From Desulfuromonadaceae bacterium (lineage in GTDB: Bacteria > Desulfobacterota > Desulfuromonadia > Geobacterales > Pseudopelobacteraceae), in assembly GCA_028687585.1 (NCBI GenBank), contig JAQTZV010000016.1, positions 1 to 64,000 on the forward strand: a stretch of 64,000 nt of DNA. The letters run 5' to 3'. Made by a program: the position numbers and the translations under genes. The notes under the pieces are model-generated. The model did not search any database, was not told where the DNA came from, and worked only from the letters and a program-made list of their open reading frames with translations. This document shows positions 8,792-17,717 of this stretch, in pieces (position 1 is the stretch's first letter; each line of letters begins with the position of its first letter).

Positions 8792-8875
8792 GTCGTCCTC
8801 CTGATAAATTAGTATTCTGCCATTTATTTAGTTCTATTGAACACATCTGGAATAAAACTTCCAGAAGTTTCTCTG

Positions 8876-10048
8876 TTATGAGCAGCGCTGTAAGACATGA
8901 CTGACAACGGTGGCGCCGGTGCCCCCGATATTTTGGACCAGGGCAAATTCGGGATCCGGCACCTGGTTTTCGCCTGCAGTGCCGGTCAGCTGCATATACG
9001 TTTCAACCAACTGATAGACTCCTGTCGCTCCCACAGGGTGTCCGCGGGATTTGAGTCCGCCGAAAGTTGCGATAGGAAGCTTGCCCGTACGGGAGATTTC
9101 ACCATCTTTGCCGAAGTGAACACCCTTACCTTTTTCTGCAAAACCGGCAGCTTCAAGACTCAACGTAGTAATAATGGTGTAGGCGTCATGCAGCTCAAAG
9201 ATATCGATATCCTCATGGTGGACACCCGCATCTGCCATAGCTCTGCGCGTTGAGAGTGCCGCTCCGTCAAGCACCATAATATCGCGGCGGGCATCCAGAG
9301 CAAGCGAGTCGGTACCAATGGCAGAACCGGCAATCTTTATCATGGGCAGACCCTGGCGATGCGCCGCCCGGGCGACTTCCTTCGTAGCAAGAACAATCGA
9401 AGCAGCACCGTCACAAATCGGGGGTGCATCAAGCAACTTTACCGGATCAACCAGCATCCGGGAGTGGAGATACATCTCCATATCGATTTTTTTGTGGAGA
9501 AATCCATTCGGATTGGTAAACCCATTGTCATGGGCGGTAATCGCAAAGTGTCCGAAATCCTGCGCTGAGACACCATAGGTCTCCATGTACTGTTTCATAA
9601 GACGAGCATTCAGAGAAACAAACGATTCACCATTGATGCCTTCAAGCTCCCAGTCAGCAGCCGTAGCCAGAGCCGAAGTCGTATCATCAAGGCACGCGTG
9701 GGTCATCCGTTCGCTGCCGCAAATAAGCGCAACATCATGGAAACCACCTCCCACAGCCATCACTCCCCAGCGTGTCGCTGCAGCACCTGAGCCACAGGCC
9801 GCTTCGACCGTTGCAGCCTCAATACCGCGCAAACCGACCACATCCGCATGCAATGCCCCCAATTGTTGCTGATGTGTCAATCTGCCGGCGGTCATATTGC
9901 CGGTCACAAGTATACCGATCTGCTTCCAATCTATCCCGGCATGCGCAACCGCCTTTTCCATGGCTTCCTCAGCCATGTAACGACCGCGTATTCCGGCATT
10001 TTTCGTCATTTTTGTCTGGCCGACACCAATCAGATAAACGTCTCGCAT
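8876..10048 (-). CDS. Thiolase-like protein (SCP2/lipid-transfer type)
   Basis: 390 residues from the ATG at 10048, preceded by AAAGGAGATG. The nucleophile motif is EAACGSGAAA and the His motif GLKSRGHPVGATG, but the usual NEAFA is replaced by HDAYTI and the C-terminal Cys motif by QNIGGTGATV, with no second catalytic Cys. This pattern belongs to the SCP2-thiolase/archaeal acetoacetyl-CoA thiolase-like group, whose members are not all condensing enzymes. It overlaps the ribosome site region of the upstream PhaB-like gene by tight packing, so it is surely in the same operon. Substrate unknown; condensation or cleavage of a 3-oxoacyl-CoA is the best guess. Confidence 0.78.
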   Translation of the reverse strand: MRDVYLIGVGQTKMTKNAGIRGRYMAEEAMEKAVAHAGIDWKQIGILVTGNMTAGRLTHQQQLGALHADVVGLRGIEAATVEAACGSGAAATRWGVMAVGGGFHDVALICGSERMTHACLDDTTSALATAADWELEGINGESFVSLNARLMKQYMETYGVSAQDFGHFAITAHDNGFTNPNGFLHKKIDMEMYLHSRMLVDPVKLLDAPPICDGAASIVLATKEVARAAHRQGLPMIKIAGSAIGTDSLALDARRDIMVLDGAALSTRRAMADAGVHHEDIDIFELHDAYTIITTLSLEAAGFAEKGKGVHFGKDGEISRTGKLPIATFGGLKSRGHPVGATGVYQLVETYMQLTGTAGENQVPDPEFALVQNIGGTGATVVSHVLQRCS

Positions 10049-10059
10049 AACATCTCCTT

Positions 10060-10803
10060 TCACATCATATAAAGTCCACCATTCAGGTTGAGGCTTTGAC
10101 CAGTCATATACTCACATTCGCAGATAAAAATAACGCCTTTGGCAATATCTTCAGGCTTACCCAGTTTCTTCATCGGAATCTGTGCTACAATTGCCTCTAA
10201 AACAGTATCAGGCATCGCGACTACCATGTCAGTTGCGATAAAACCGGGACAGATGGCGTTTACAGTAACTCCTCCCCGGGCCGTTTCCAGTGCGAGAGAT
10301 TTTGTAAAGCCGACCAAACCGGCTTTTGCAGCGGCATAGTTCGATTGTCCAAATCCGCCGGATTGACCAATGACAGAACTGATATTGATAATTCTCCCGT
10401 ATTTATTTTCAAGCATGGACGGAAGTGCAATCTTACATGTATTAAAAGCGGACGACAGGTTTGTATCGATTACTTTATTCCATTCTTCATATGACATTTT
10501 TCTGAATGATCGATCGCGGGTAATTCCGGCATTATTGACCAGAATATCGACCCGACCGAATTTCTCCAAAACATTTTCGATGAATAGTTTAGTGGGTTCA
10601 GCTTCCGAAATGTCTGCTTGAATTGCAATGGCAGTACTTCCCGTAGAATTAATCTCTTCAACAACCGCTTGAGCATGTACCTGGCTGTGGTTGTAATTGA
10701 TAACAACAGTCGCTCCTTCTCTGCCGAGCTCTTTCGCTATAGCAGCGCCAATTCCTCGTGAACCACCCGTAACAACGGCAATTTTCCCTTCTAATTTTTT
10801 CAT
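10060..10803 (-). CDS. phaB: Acetoacetyl-CoA reductase (PhaB/FabG family)
   Basis: 247 residues, the size of PhaB, from the ATG at 10803 with AAGGAG upstream. It has TGGSRGIGAAIA, NNAGITRD, the catalytic ISSVIGQSGGFGQSNYAAAKAG with Ser, Tyr and Lys, and ends in GQSLNLNGGLYMM as PhaB proteins do. PhaB reduces acetoacetyl-CoA to (R)-3-hydroxybutyryl-CoA, the PHB monomer. FabG is closely related and cannot be excluded by eye, but the PHB island context favours PhaB. It lies 32 bp after the carboxylase stop and 11 bp before the thiolase-like gene. Confidence 0.8.
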   Translation of the reverse strand: MKKLEGKIAVVTGGSRGIGAAIAKELGREGATVVINYNHSQVHAQAVVEEINSTGSTAIAIQADISEAEPTKLFIENVLEKFGRVDILVNNAGITRDRSFRKMSYEEWNKVIDTNLSSAFNTCKIALPSMLENKYGRIINISSVIGQSGGFGQSNYAAAKAGLVGFTKSLALETARGGVTVNAICPGFIATDMVVAMPDTVLEAIVAQIPMKKLGKPEDIAKGVIFICECEYMTGQSLNLNGGLYMM

Positions 10804-10835
10804 TATGCTTCTCCTTATAGTAAAGTTGTAGAGGT

Positions 10836-13800
10836 TCAAATTTCCTTGATAACAAAGAGAAGGTCGCCCTTGTTGACCGCCTGCCCGGGGGACGGGATAA
10901 CTCGAACGATTTCATACTGCTTATCAGCATCATAGAAGACGCCACCAGGGTTACAGGTATTCAGTGAGACCGGTGCAAAAAGTTTCATGGCCTCCAGCAG
11001 GCCGATGGTATCTCTCAGTTTTACCGATGTGCCAACCGGGGCAAAGGGCGGTTCAGTGGGTGAGGAGGAGTCGTAGAACACTCCGGTTGAGGGGGAGAGG
11101 ACCTTGAGCTCTCTGCTTCCCTCTATTTCTATAGCGGATCGGTCGAGTGTTACCTGCGTGGAACCGGAAGCGACTTCGCCCTCCGCGATCATCTCCTGAA
11201 CATTGATACGGTCAAGGAATCCAGGGAGGTATTGGGTGTTATAGATCCCTTTGCGGAAGATTTCGTCTCTCAGGACCCGTTTGAGTAGCGGAATGTTGGT
11301 ATGAACCCCTTGTATTACGGTGCCTTCAAGAGCGGCAAGCAGTTTGTCGGCGGCATCGTCCCGATTTTTACCGGTAACAATTACCTGTGCCATTAACGAG
11401 TCGTAGTAGGGGGTGATCGGTTTGCCGGTCTCAATCATCTTGATGATTTTGATATGGCCAGCTTCGGGAATGCTGAAAACGGTAACGTTCCCGGGGGTTG
11501 GAATAAAGGATATTACTCCCCCCTCAACGGCGGTGCGTTCAGCGGTGATACGGGCTTCAATAGCGTAGCCGTGCGGTTTGCAGGAGATGTCTGAGATCGA
11601 ACCGCCACCGGCTATTCTGAACTGGTTGGCTACGATATCCACACCGGTTACCTGCTCTGTTACCGGATGTTCGACCTGCAGTCGCGTATTCATCTCCATG
11701 AAGTAGATTGCCATTTCGTCCAGATTAAAGATGAATTCGACAGTTCCGGCACCGACGTAGTCCACCTGGTGCGCAATACGTTCAGCGTAGCTATACACAT
11801 CCTGTTCAAGGTTTTTCGGCAGCATGGTCGAGCCGGATTCCTCGAAGATTTTCTGGTTGTTGCGTTGCACGGAACAGTCACGCAGGCCGAGAATGCGGCA
11901 GTTGCCATGGGCATCACGGAGGATCTGGACTTCAATGTGACGCAAGTTGGTGACATATTTTTCCAGGTAGATGTCACCTGAACCAAAGGCGGCCCGGGCT
12001 TCCGAAGATATGGTGAAGAATGTTTCGCGGAAATCTTCCGGCTTTTCAACAACCTTGATCCCCTTGCCGCCGCCACCGTGAACCGCTTTGAGCAGGACTG
12101 GGTAGCCAATGGTCTCCGCGACCTCCATGCCGGTTTCCACGTTGCCGATGATACCGTGACTCCCCGGAACTACGGGAACACCAGCCTTGGTGGCGGTGTC
12201 AATGGCGTTTGTTTTATTGCCCATCAGCTCCATGCTGGAGAACCAGGGGCCGACGAAGTTGATGCCACGGTTACGGCACATAAGTGCAAAGTCGGCATTT
12301 TCTGACAGGAAGCCTATTCCGGGATGGAGTGAATCAACCTTCTGTTGTTCGGCAATCCGCAGGACCGATTTTGCGTTGAGATACGACTCGTCAGGTGTAT
12401 TTCCTCCAATGCAGACCAGTGTGTCCTTTTCGGTGAGCTGGCCGGCGACTGCCGAATCCATATCAGCGTCCGATTGTACCAGTACGACTTCGATTCCTTC
12501 ACGCTGGGCGACCTGGATCAGTTTGGCTGCCGTACAGCCGCGAGCGTGAATCAGGGTCCGTTTAACCGTCTTCAACAATGAGCGCTCGTCCACCAGTGAA
12601 TTGCTTTCGCCGGTGGTACCATCTCCATCGGGGCGATAAAGCCCCTTGAATACGCGATGGCAGACATCCATCACGCTTTCCACCGGTGTCGGTATCGAGG
12701 GATCTATGGCGCGGAGTTGTTTGTCAAGATCAAGGTTGAAGGGATGTTTGACCAGCCCCTGCATGGCCCCCGGAACACAGCTGAGGTAGTTGGACAGCGT
12801 TACGGTCGAAGGGAGATAGGATGGTACCACAATCTGCCCGGCAAACGGCATGCCGCAGCCGGAGAAGTAATAGGTCTGAGCCAAGGGGTGCGTGACAAAT
12901 GACGCCTGGGCGCCGCCGGTGCAGTCACCGAAACCGAAACAGATGATCGGGAGCTCGTTGTCCCGGATAAAGCGGGTAATGCGGTCATTGACTATCGACA
13001 TTGAGAAGAGTGAGCCGGCCCCCTCCTTGGTATTCATGCCGCCCGAAGAGACAAAGGCGATGACCGGAAGTTTGCGGCGGGCGCATTGGAGCAGGAGATT
13101 ACAGAATTTCTCAGCTGACGGCATATCAAATGCCCCCGCCTGGAAATCGAGGTTGGATATCAGCACCCCGACCCTGGTTGCCGGATGATCACCCTCTTTT
13201 TTTAGTTTAGCTAGGCCGGTCAGGACGCCGCATGGTTTAATACCGGCGTCAAGAGCCTTTTCAATCGAGAGACGGAAACCGGGGAAATTGGCCGGATCTG
13301 CGGTCATCAAGTCGCTGTCTAGTTCACGGAAATCGGTGAAAAACTCAGCGACTATCGTTTCAAAGCGGCAGTTTTTGGCCCGTTTGTCCTGCAACAGCAC
13401 ATCTTGTATTAACAGATCGTTATAGGCGGTTGTCAGGCGGTTCCAGAAATCTTTCATGCCGAGATCGCGCAACTTTATGCGGCCGTCATACTCGCGCCCT
13501 TCACGCTCAGACTCGACATATTCCAGCAGAAGTTTTTCGAACAGGAAGGTCACGATAGCAAAGAGCGGTTCTGAAATACGGGGATACTGAATCTTTTTCC
13601 ACTCCTGCACAGGGCGGATAAAATCCTTCATCTGTGGATGCTGAAGGAGAGTATTCAGCCAGCGGTAAAAGTTGTCTTCGAGACTGACCTCATCGACAGC
13701 TCCCTCACCAAACATCGCTTTCAGCTTGGTTGTTGCAGCGTGAATTGATGACTCCAGCAGTGTCCGGAACGACTTCTTCGAGAAGGTGTTGGTATCCTTT

Positions 13801-15404
13801 GCCTCTGCGGCAATCGGTCGCAGGTCGGAGATGATCTGATCGTAGACCAGGTCGAAGATAATGCAGTTCTGACATTCGCGGATCATCCCCTCACGGAAAT
13901 CAGGGAGGGTAATGACATCAAGAACCGTCATTTCGGCAGCGTTGGCCGGGGGAGTGGCGGTTGTCGTTGAGCCGAGGTGCTTGATCAGAGCGACAAAGTT
14001 GTTCTGACTCCATGACTTCCAGAGATTGTAGAGGTGGAAACCATAGGTCAGGTAGGTGGTCTGCTGGGCTTTTTCAAAATTTACGCTCGGATCACCGAGG
14101 ATGAGCTTTGACAGGCGGCCACGCTCGTCACATACCTTTTGTTTACGGTCGAGATAGGTTTTGTAGCTGGCAGAGAGGTGGTCATCGTAGCGAATATGCA
14201 GAGGTTTTTCGAGCCAACTGGCAAAGGCATTGGCCTGTTCTTCCTGAACACGCAACGACAGATCACCTTTTGGCGTGACCAGATTGGTGGAACGGCTGTA
14301 ACTGGCTGATGAGGTAGACTTAATTCGGCCGCGTAAACTGAGATAACGCATATAGCGGTAGGTTATGCCGAAAACGCTGCAATACTCGGTCGCAAAATGG
14401 GTCCGCGAGAGTGCTGAGAGACTGTTCAGTGCTTTAAGCTTTTCCGATGGGTTGATATAGCGAAGCAGATTTTCCCGATAATGATCCAATACCCCATCGG
14501 TCTCTTTGACAAAGGTAACGGCACGACTCTCAATCACGGAGACAGCGGAAACGATTGCATTACGCAAATTTTCCAGTTGGGGACCTTTTTCACCAGGAAC
14601 GTAGTCGATGATGCCGTCAACAAAGTCCTGCTGATAGAGTTCATAGGCGCTGACGCCGACGTATTTGGCACACTCCTGCCAACTGAGATCGAGGCTTCGG
14701 GCGATGGCGGCCAGACCTTTCGGCTGAATGGTATTGAGCACTCCATCGCGGACCGAGAGTAGGAGGTTGGTAGTAGCCAGGGGGATAGCGCCGCCGGAAT
14801 AACCGTTGCCGAGTATGATGCCGACGGAGGGGACGTTTAGATTCGCCATCTCGGCGATAAAGTGTGAAATGGAATGAGCCTGGTTGTTGGCGTTGGCTGC
14901 TTCACCGGCATCGGCACCCGGCGTGTCGATAAAGGTGATAACCGGCACAGAATAGCGTTCGTATTTACGGACTATTTCAATGGCCTTGCGGTGGTGCTCC
15001 GGTCCCCATACCCCGTTGTTGGTGTTCCGGTCCTGACCAAGCAGACAGAGACGACGTTGGTAACCGTTAAAATCAAATTCGGCCTCAACGCAATACAGCG
15101 GCCCGAAAGATATTTCATCGACAATTTTAAGTTTGAGCTGTTTCAGGACGGCCTTGAAACCGATGCGCCCCTTCTGCTCGGAGGGTTCAACGGTCTCCAT
15201 GATGTACGCATTGACGTCCAGGCTCTTGAGTCGTTTGGTGTTTTTTTCAACGGTACGGTGGTCAACAAGACCGGTCAGAGCCAGTTCAACCTCCTGTTTT
15301 TGACGGGCACGGTTTGAACGACTGACTCCCTTGAGCAGTGAAAAGTCGGAGGCGAGTTGTTCGGCAAGTTCGAAGAAGCGATCGGTTGATGGTACTGTTG
15401 GCAT
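10836..15404 (-). CDS. Single-chain biotin-dependent acyl-CoA carboxylase (CT-alpha, CT-beta, BC, BCCP)
   Basis: 1522 residues with all carboxylase activities in one chain. An AccA-like half comes first (VITFIDTPGADAGEA about 155-170; GNGYSGGAIPLA about 199-210), then a long helical linker (about 290-700), an AccD-like half (SSGGMNTKEGAGSL about 786-799; DCTGGAQASF about 827-836), a biotin carboxylase/ATP-grasp domain (about 950-1400, HGGGGKGIKVV), and a biotinyl domain with EAMKLFAPV, biotin lysine Lys1474. The order alpha-beta-BC-BCCP is the reverse of eukaryotic acetyl-CoA carboxylase. The AccD zinc finger is reduced to one CQNC pair. The substrate (acetyl-, propionyl- or longer acyl-CoA) cannot be told from sequence. 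It leads an operon with PhaB-like, thiolase-like and SDR genes. Confidence 0.88.
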   Translation of the reverse strand: MPTVPSTDRFFELAEQLASDFSLLKGVSRSNRARQKQEVELALTGLVDHRTVEKNTKRLKSLDVNAYIMETVEPSEQKGRIGFKAVLKQLKLKIVDEISFGPLYCVEAEFDFNGYQRRLCLLGQDRNTNNGVWGPEHHRKAIEIVRKYERYSVPVITFIDTPGADAGEAANANNQAHSISHFIAEMANLNVPSVGIILGNGYSGGAIPLATTNLLLSVRDGVLNTIQPKGLAAIARSLDLSWQECAKYVGVSAYELYQQDFVDGIIDYVPGEKGPQLENLRNAIVSAVSVIESRAVTFVKETDGVLDHYRENLLRYINPSEKLKALNSLSALSRTHFATEYCSVFGITYRYMRYLSLRGRIKSTSSASYSRSTNLVTPKGDLSLRVQEEQANAFASWLEKPLHIRYDDHLSASYKTYLDRKQKVCDERGRLSKLILGDPSVNFEKAQQTTYLTYGFHLYNLWKSWSQNNFVALIKHLGSTTTATPPANAAEMTVLDVITLPDFREGMIRECQNCIIFDLVYDQIISDLRPIAAEAKDTNTFSKKSFRTLLESSIHAATTKLKAMFGEGAVDEVSLEDNFYRWLNTLLQHPQMKDFIRPVQEWKKIQYPRISEPLFAIVTFLFEKLLLEYVESEREGREYDGRIKLRDLGMKDFWNRLTTAYNDLLIQDVLLQDKRAKNCRFETIVAEFFTDFRELDSDLMTADPANFPGFRLSIEKALDAGIKPCGVLTGLAKLKKEGDHPATRVGVLISNLDFQAGAFDMPSAEKFCNLLLQCARRKLPVIAFVSSGGMNTKEGAGSLFSMSIVNDRITRFIRDNELPIICFGFGDCTGGAQASFVTHPLAQTYYFSGCGMPFAGQIVVPSYLPSTVTLSNYLSCVPGAMQGLVKHPFNLDLDKQLRAIDPSIPTPVESVMDVCHRVFKGLYRPDGDGTTGESNSLVDERSLLKTVKRTLIHARGCTAAKLIQVAQREGIEVVLVQSDADMDSAVAGQLTEKDTLVCIGGNTPDESYLNAKSVLRIAEQQKVDSLHPGIGFLSENADFALMCRNRGINFVGPWFSSMELMGNKTNAIDTATKAGVPVVPGSHGIIGNVETGMEVAETIGYPVLLKAVHGGGGKGIKVVEKPEDFRETFFTISSEARAAFGSGDIYLEKYVTNLRHIEVQILRDAHGNCRILGLRDCSVQRNNQKIFEESGSTMLPKNLEQDVYSYAERIAHQVDYVGAGTVEFIFNLDEMAIYFMEMNTRLQVEHPVTEQVTGVDIVANQFRIAGGGSISDISCKPHGYAIEARITAERTAVEGGVISFIPTPGNVTVFSIPEAGHIKIIKMIETGKPITPYYDSLMAQVIVTGKNRDDAADKLLAALEGTVIQGVHTNIPLLKRVLRDEIFRKGIYNTQYLPGFLDRINVQEMIAEGEVASGSTQVTLDRSAIEIEGSRELKVLSPSTGVFYDSSSPTEPPFAPVGTSVKLRDTIGLLEAMKLFAPVSLNTCNPGGVFYDADKQYEIVRVIPSPGQAVNKGDLLFVIKEI

Positions 15405-15431
15405 AAGTGGGCTCCTTCAGGCAGATTTGAT

Positions 15432-15444
15432 TACGTGCCACGTA
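15432..15444. promoter_or_regulatory. Palindromic operator candidate before the carboxylase gene
   Basis: TACGTGCCACGTA is a perfect inverted repeat around one central base. The half-site TTACGT resembles the TTACGTA found in the three catabolic promoters of this window, so it may be read by a related regulator. Position between promoter and start suits a repressor. Confidence 0.4.
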
Positions 15445-15713
15445 TGACCAATGGTCTCTGAACAATTTTGCATACACTTGGCACGCTGAAATTTTAGGTA
15501 ACGGTCTCCATAGAAACAAATAGTATTTATTTAATTATCTGATGGAAAATAGTGATATTCCAAAACAGAGTTATTTTCAAGAAAAAAATACAATAAATTT
15601 TAACCATTGCCTTTTATCTCCTGTTTTGATAAACATACAAAATACATACTACAAATTGGCTATTACGTACCGGATTACTTCAAATATTTATTTTCAAAGC
15701 CCGTTTTAAAAAC

Positions 15714-15748
15714 AAAGCCCCTTTCTCGCAGTGAGAAAGGGGCTTTAT
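15714..15748. terminator. Terminator of the phaE-phaC-SDR operon
   Basis: AAAGCCCCTTTCTC pairs perfectly with GAGAAAGGGGCTTT around a 5-base loop. It lies just downstream of the minus-strand SDR gene, and the flanking A/T allows termination in that direction. Confidence 0.8.
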
Positions 15749-15777
15749 AACGTTTGCCACCTGTATTTCAGGATACC

Positions 15778-16539
15778 TTAAAGGCGGTAACCGCCATCCA
15801 CACTGATCGTCCGGCTTGAGAAATAGTCGTTTTCAATGATGTAGCGTGCGGTATGAGCAATTTCCGACGGTTCGGCCAAACGCCCCAATGGAACCAGCGC
15901 CGTGATTTTTCCTAATACGTCAGGACGGATCTGCGACACCATTTCCGTGTTGACGTATCCGGGGGCAATTGCGCCAACCCGTATGCCATACCGACAGAGT
16001 TCCTTGCCCCACGTGGATGTCAGCGCGGCAACACCGTTCTTGGTCGCAGAGTAGTTGCTCTGGCCAATATTACCGTTTCTGCAGATGCTGCTGATATTGA
16101 CGATTACGCCCTTGCGATTTCCTTTAACCATATGTGCTGCGGCTTCACGGCCACACAAAAAGGTACCGGTAAGATTAACGTCAACTACCTGCTGCCAGTC
16201 TTTTAATGACATCGTAACGATATCGTCATCTTTAGTGCGCTTAACCAGCATGGCATCACGGGTAATACCGGCATTATTGATGAGGCCGTCGATCTGGCCG
16301 TAATCATTCTGTACATTATTAAAAAGGGCGACTACCTCTTCTTCCGAAGCTACGTTTGCGGAATAACACCGAACCTCCGCACCCTGTTCACGCAACACAT
16401 TTGCGGCCTTTTCCAGCCCTTCCATGTCCATGTCGACCAACGCCAACCTGCCGCCAAAATCTGCCAGATCTTTGGCAAAGGCGAAGCCCAATCCTCGAGC
16501 AGCACCAGTAACAACGAACACATTACCCTTAATTAACAT
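15778..16539 (-). CDS. Short-chain dehydrogenase, 3-oxoacyl-ACP/acetoacetyl-CoA reductase-like
   Basis: 253 residues, complete SDR: TGAARGLG nucleotide motif, NNAGITRD, catalytic Ser in NISSICRNG, SYSATK-type YSATKNG motif, and a C-terminus ISVDGGYRL. It follows phaC by 51 bp on the same strand and has AGGAGATG before the ATG, so it probably belongs to the phaE-phaC transcript. The likely role is supplying (R)-3-hydroxyacyl-CoA to the synthase. It is the third FabG/PhaB-like reductase in the island, and which one is the main PHB reductase is unclear. Confidence 0.8.
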   Translation of the reverse strand: MLIKGNVFVVTGAARGLGFAFAKDLADFGGRLALVDMDMEGLEKAANVLREQGAEVRCYSANVASEEEVVALFNNVQNDYGQIDGLINNAGITRDAMLVKRTKDDDIVTMSLKDWQQVVDVNLTGTFLCGREAAAHMVKGNRKGVIVNISSICRNGNIGQSNYSATKNGVAALTSTWGKELCRYGIRVGAIAPGYVNTEMVSQIRPDVLGKITALVPLGRLAEPSEIAHTARYIIENDYFSSRTISVDGGYRL

Positions 16540-16590
16540 TTCATCTCCTAAATTATTTGATGGGTTGCTGCCTGATATACTTATAAGCCC

Positions 16591-17706
16591 TTACACTCGT
16601 GCGTTCAGCCACTCGGATATTTTTGGAGCCAGAGTTTTCTGCGTTTTTCCTGACACAAACATACCGATATGGCCAACCGGGTACGTTATTTCCTGAGTAT
16701 CTTTACTGCCGATGTGAGCAAGCAATGCCTTGGCTGAAACGGGCGGTACCAGCGTGTCGAATTCGGCGTAGATATTGAGTACCGGCATGGTAATGTTTTT
16801 CAGATTTACCTTACGTTCACCCAGCATGAACTCGCCTTTTACCAGCTTGTTACCTTGATAAAACTCTTTGAGGAACCGGCGCAGCGTTTCGCCCGGCTGA
16901 TCGGGACTATCGAAAATCCAGTTTTCCATACGTAGAAAGTCGGCCAGCTTTTCAGAATCTTCCATAATATCAACCATGTTAATATACTTGTTGATGCTCA
17001 AGGAAAACGGCTGCAGCATCGTATATGCCTGATTCATCAAGTCACCAGGAACATTGCCGTATGCATCAATCATCAGATCGGCATCGAACTCTGTCGCCCA
17101 CACGTTCAACAGACTGTCCTTGTGATCGAAGTCGATGGGAGTGACGATCGGAATAAAATTCTTAATTTTTTCCGGATTAAGTGCGGCGTAAATCGCAGAA
17201 AATGTGCCACCCTGGCAAATGCCCAGAAGGTTAATTGCATCGAGCTGGTGTTTCTCACGGATAACATCAACACAGTCGTTGATGAAGCCATCGATGTAGT
17301 CTTCCATCGTCATAAAGCGATCCATTCTATCAGTATAACCCCAGTCTATTATGTACAGATCCTGACCTTCATCAAGCAGGTTGCGAATCATTGACCGATT
17401 AGGCTGAAGATCGAGCATGGTATAACGGTTGACCATGGCATACACCATCAATGTCGGCACCGCACTGACTTTTTTGGCCCGCTGCTTGTAGCGATAAAGT
17501 GTGCGCTTGCCATCCTGAAATACGACATCTTTGAGAGAACAGCATCTACGGCAGCTACGGCAACTTCCGCAACTCTCATGGTCATCAGCAAAACCGGATG
17601 CGTTTTCATCAAGAGAGGTCAGGTTTTCAACCCCTTTTTTAAGACTTTCTGCGAACGAGGTGAAATCGTCCAGAGATTCCTTGAAATTATTTGGAAACGT
17701 ATGCAT
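16591..17706 (-). CDS. phaC: Class III poly(3-hydroxyalkanoate) synthase, catalytic subunit PhaC
   Basis: 371 residues, right for class III/IV PhaC. The alpha/beta-hydrolase nucleophile is Cys164 in the modified lipase box GICQGG; Asp317 (EFDTLVPP) and His346 (PVGHIG) complete the triad. It polymerises (R)-3-hydroxybutyryl-CoA into PHB, as a complex with PhaE encoded 11 bp upstream. GGGGAGG precedes the ATG. An oddity is a Cys cluster in the N-terminal region (Cys46, 49, 52, 55, 56) placed before the conserved fold, which is not a feature of the family that I know and could bind a metal or form disulfides. Confidence 0.93.
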   Translation of the reverse strand: MHTFPNNFKESLDDFTSFAESLKKGVENLTSLDENASGFADDHESCGSCRSCRRCCSLKDVVFQDGKRTLYRYKQRAKKVSAVPTLMVYAMVNRYTMLDLQPNRSMIRNLLDEGQDLYIIDWGYTDRMDRFMTMEDYIDGFINDCVDVIREKHQLDAINLLGICQGGTFSAIYAALNPEKIKNFIPIVTPIDFDHKDSLLNVWATEFDADLMIDAYGNVPGDLMNQAYTMLQPFSLSINKYINMVDIMEDSEKLADFLRMENWIFDSPDQPGETLRRFLKEFYQGNKLVKGEFMLGERKVNLKNITMPVLNIYAEFDTLVPPVSAKALLAHIGSKDTQEITYPVGHIGMFVSGKTQKTLAPKISEWLNARV

Positions 17707-17717
17707 CGTGTCCTCCC

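Larger units (their letters stand above)
15405..15777. other. Intergenic region upstream of the carboxylase operon
   Basis: No gene seen. It holds a 13-base perfect palindrome TACGTGCCACGTA (15432-15444) 28 bases before the carboxylase start, an AT-rich stretch with a possible minus-strand promoter (TTGGAA/GATAAT, about 15530-15560), and the terminator of the phaEC-SDR unit at 15714-15748. Confidence 0.55.
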
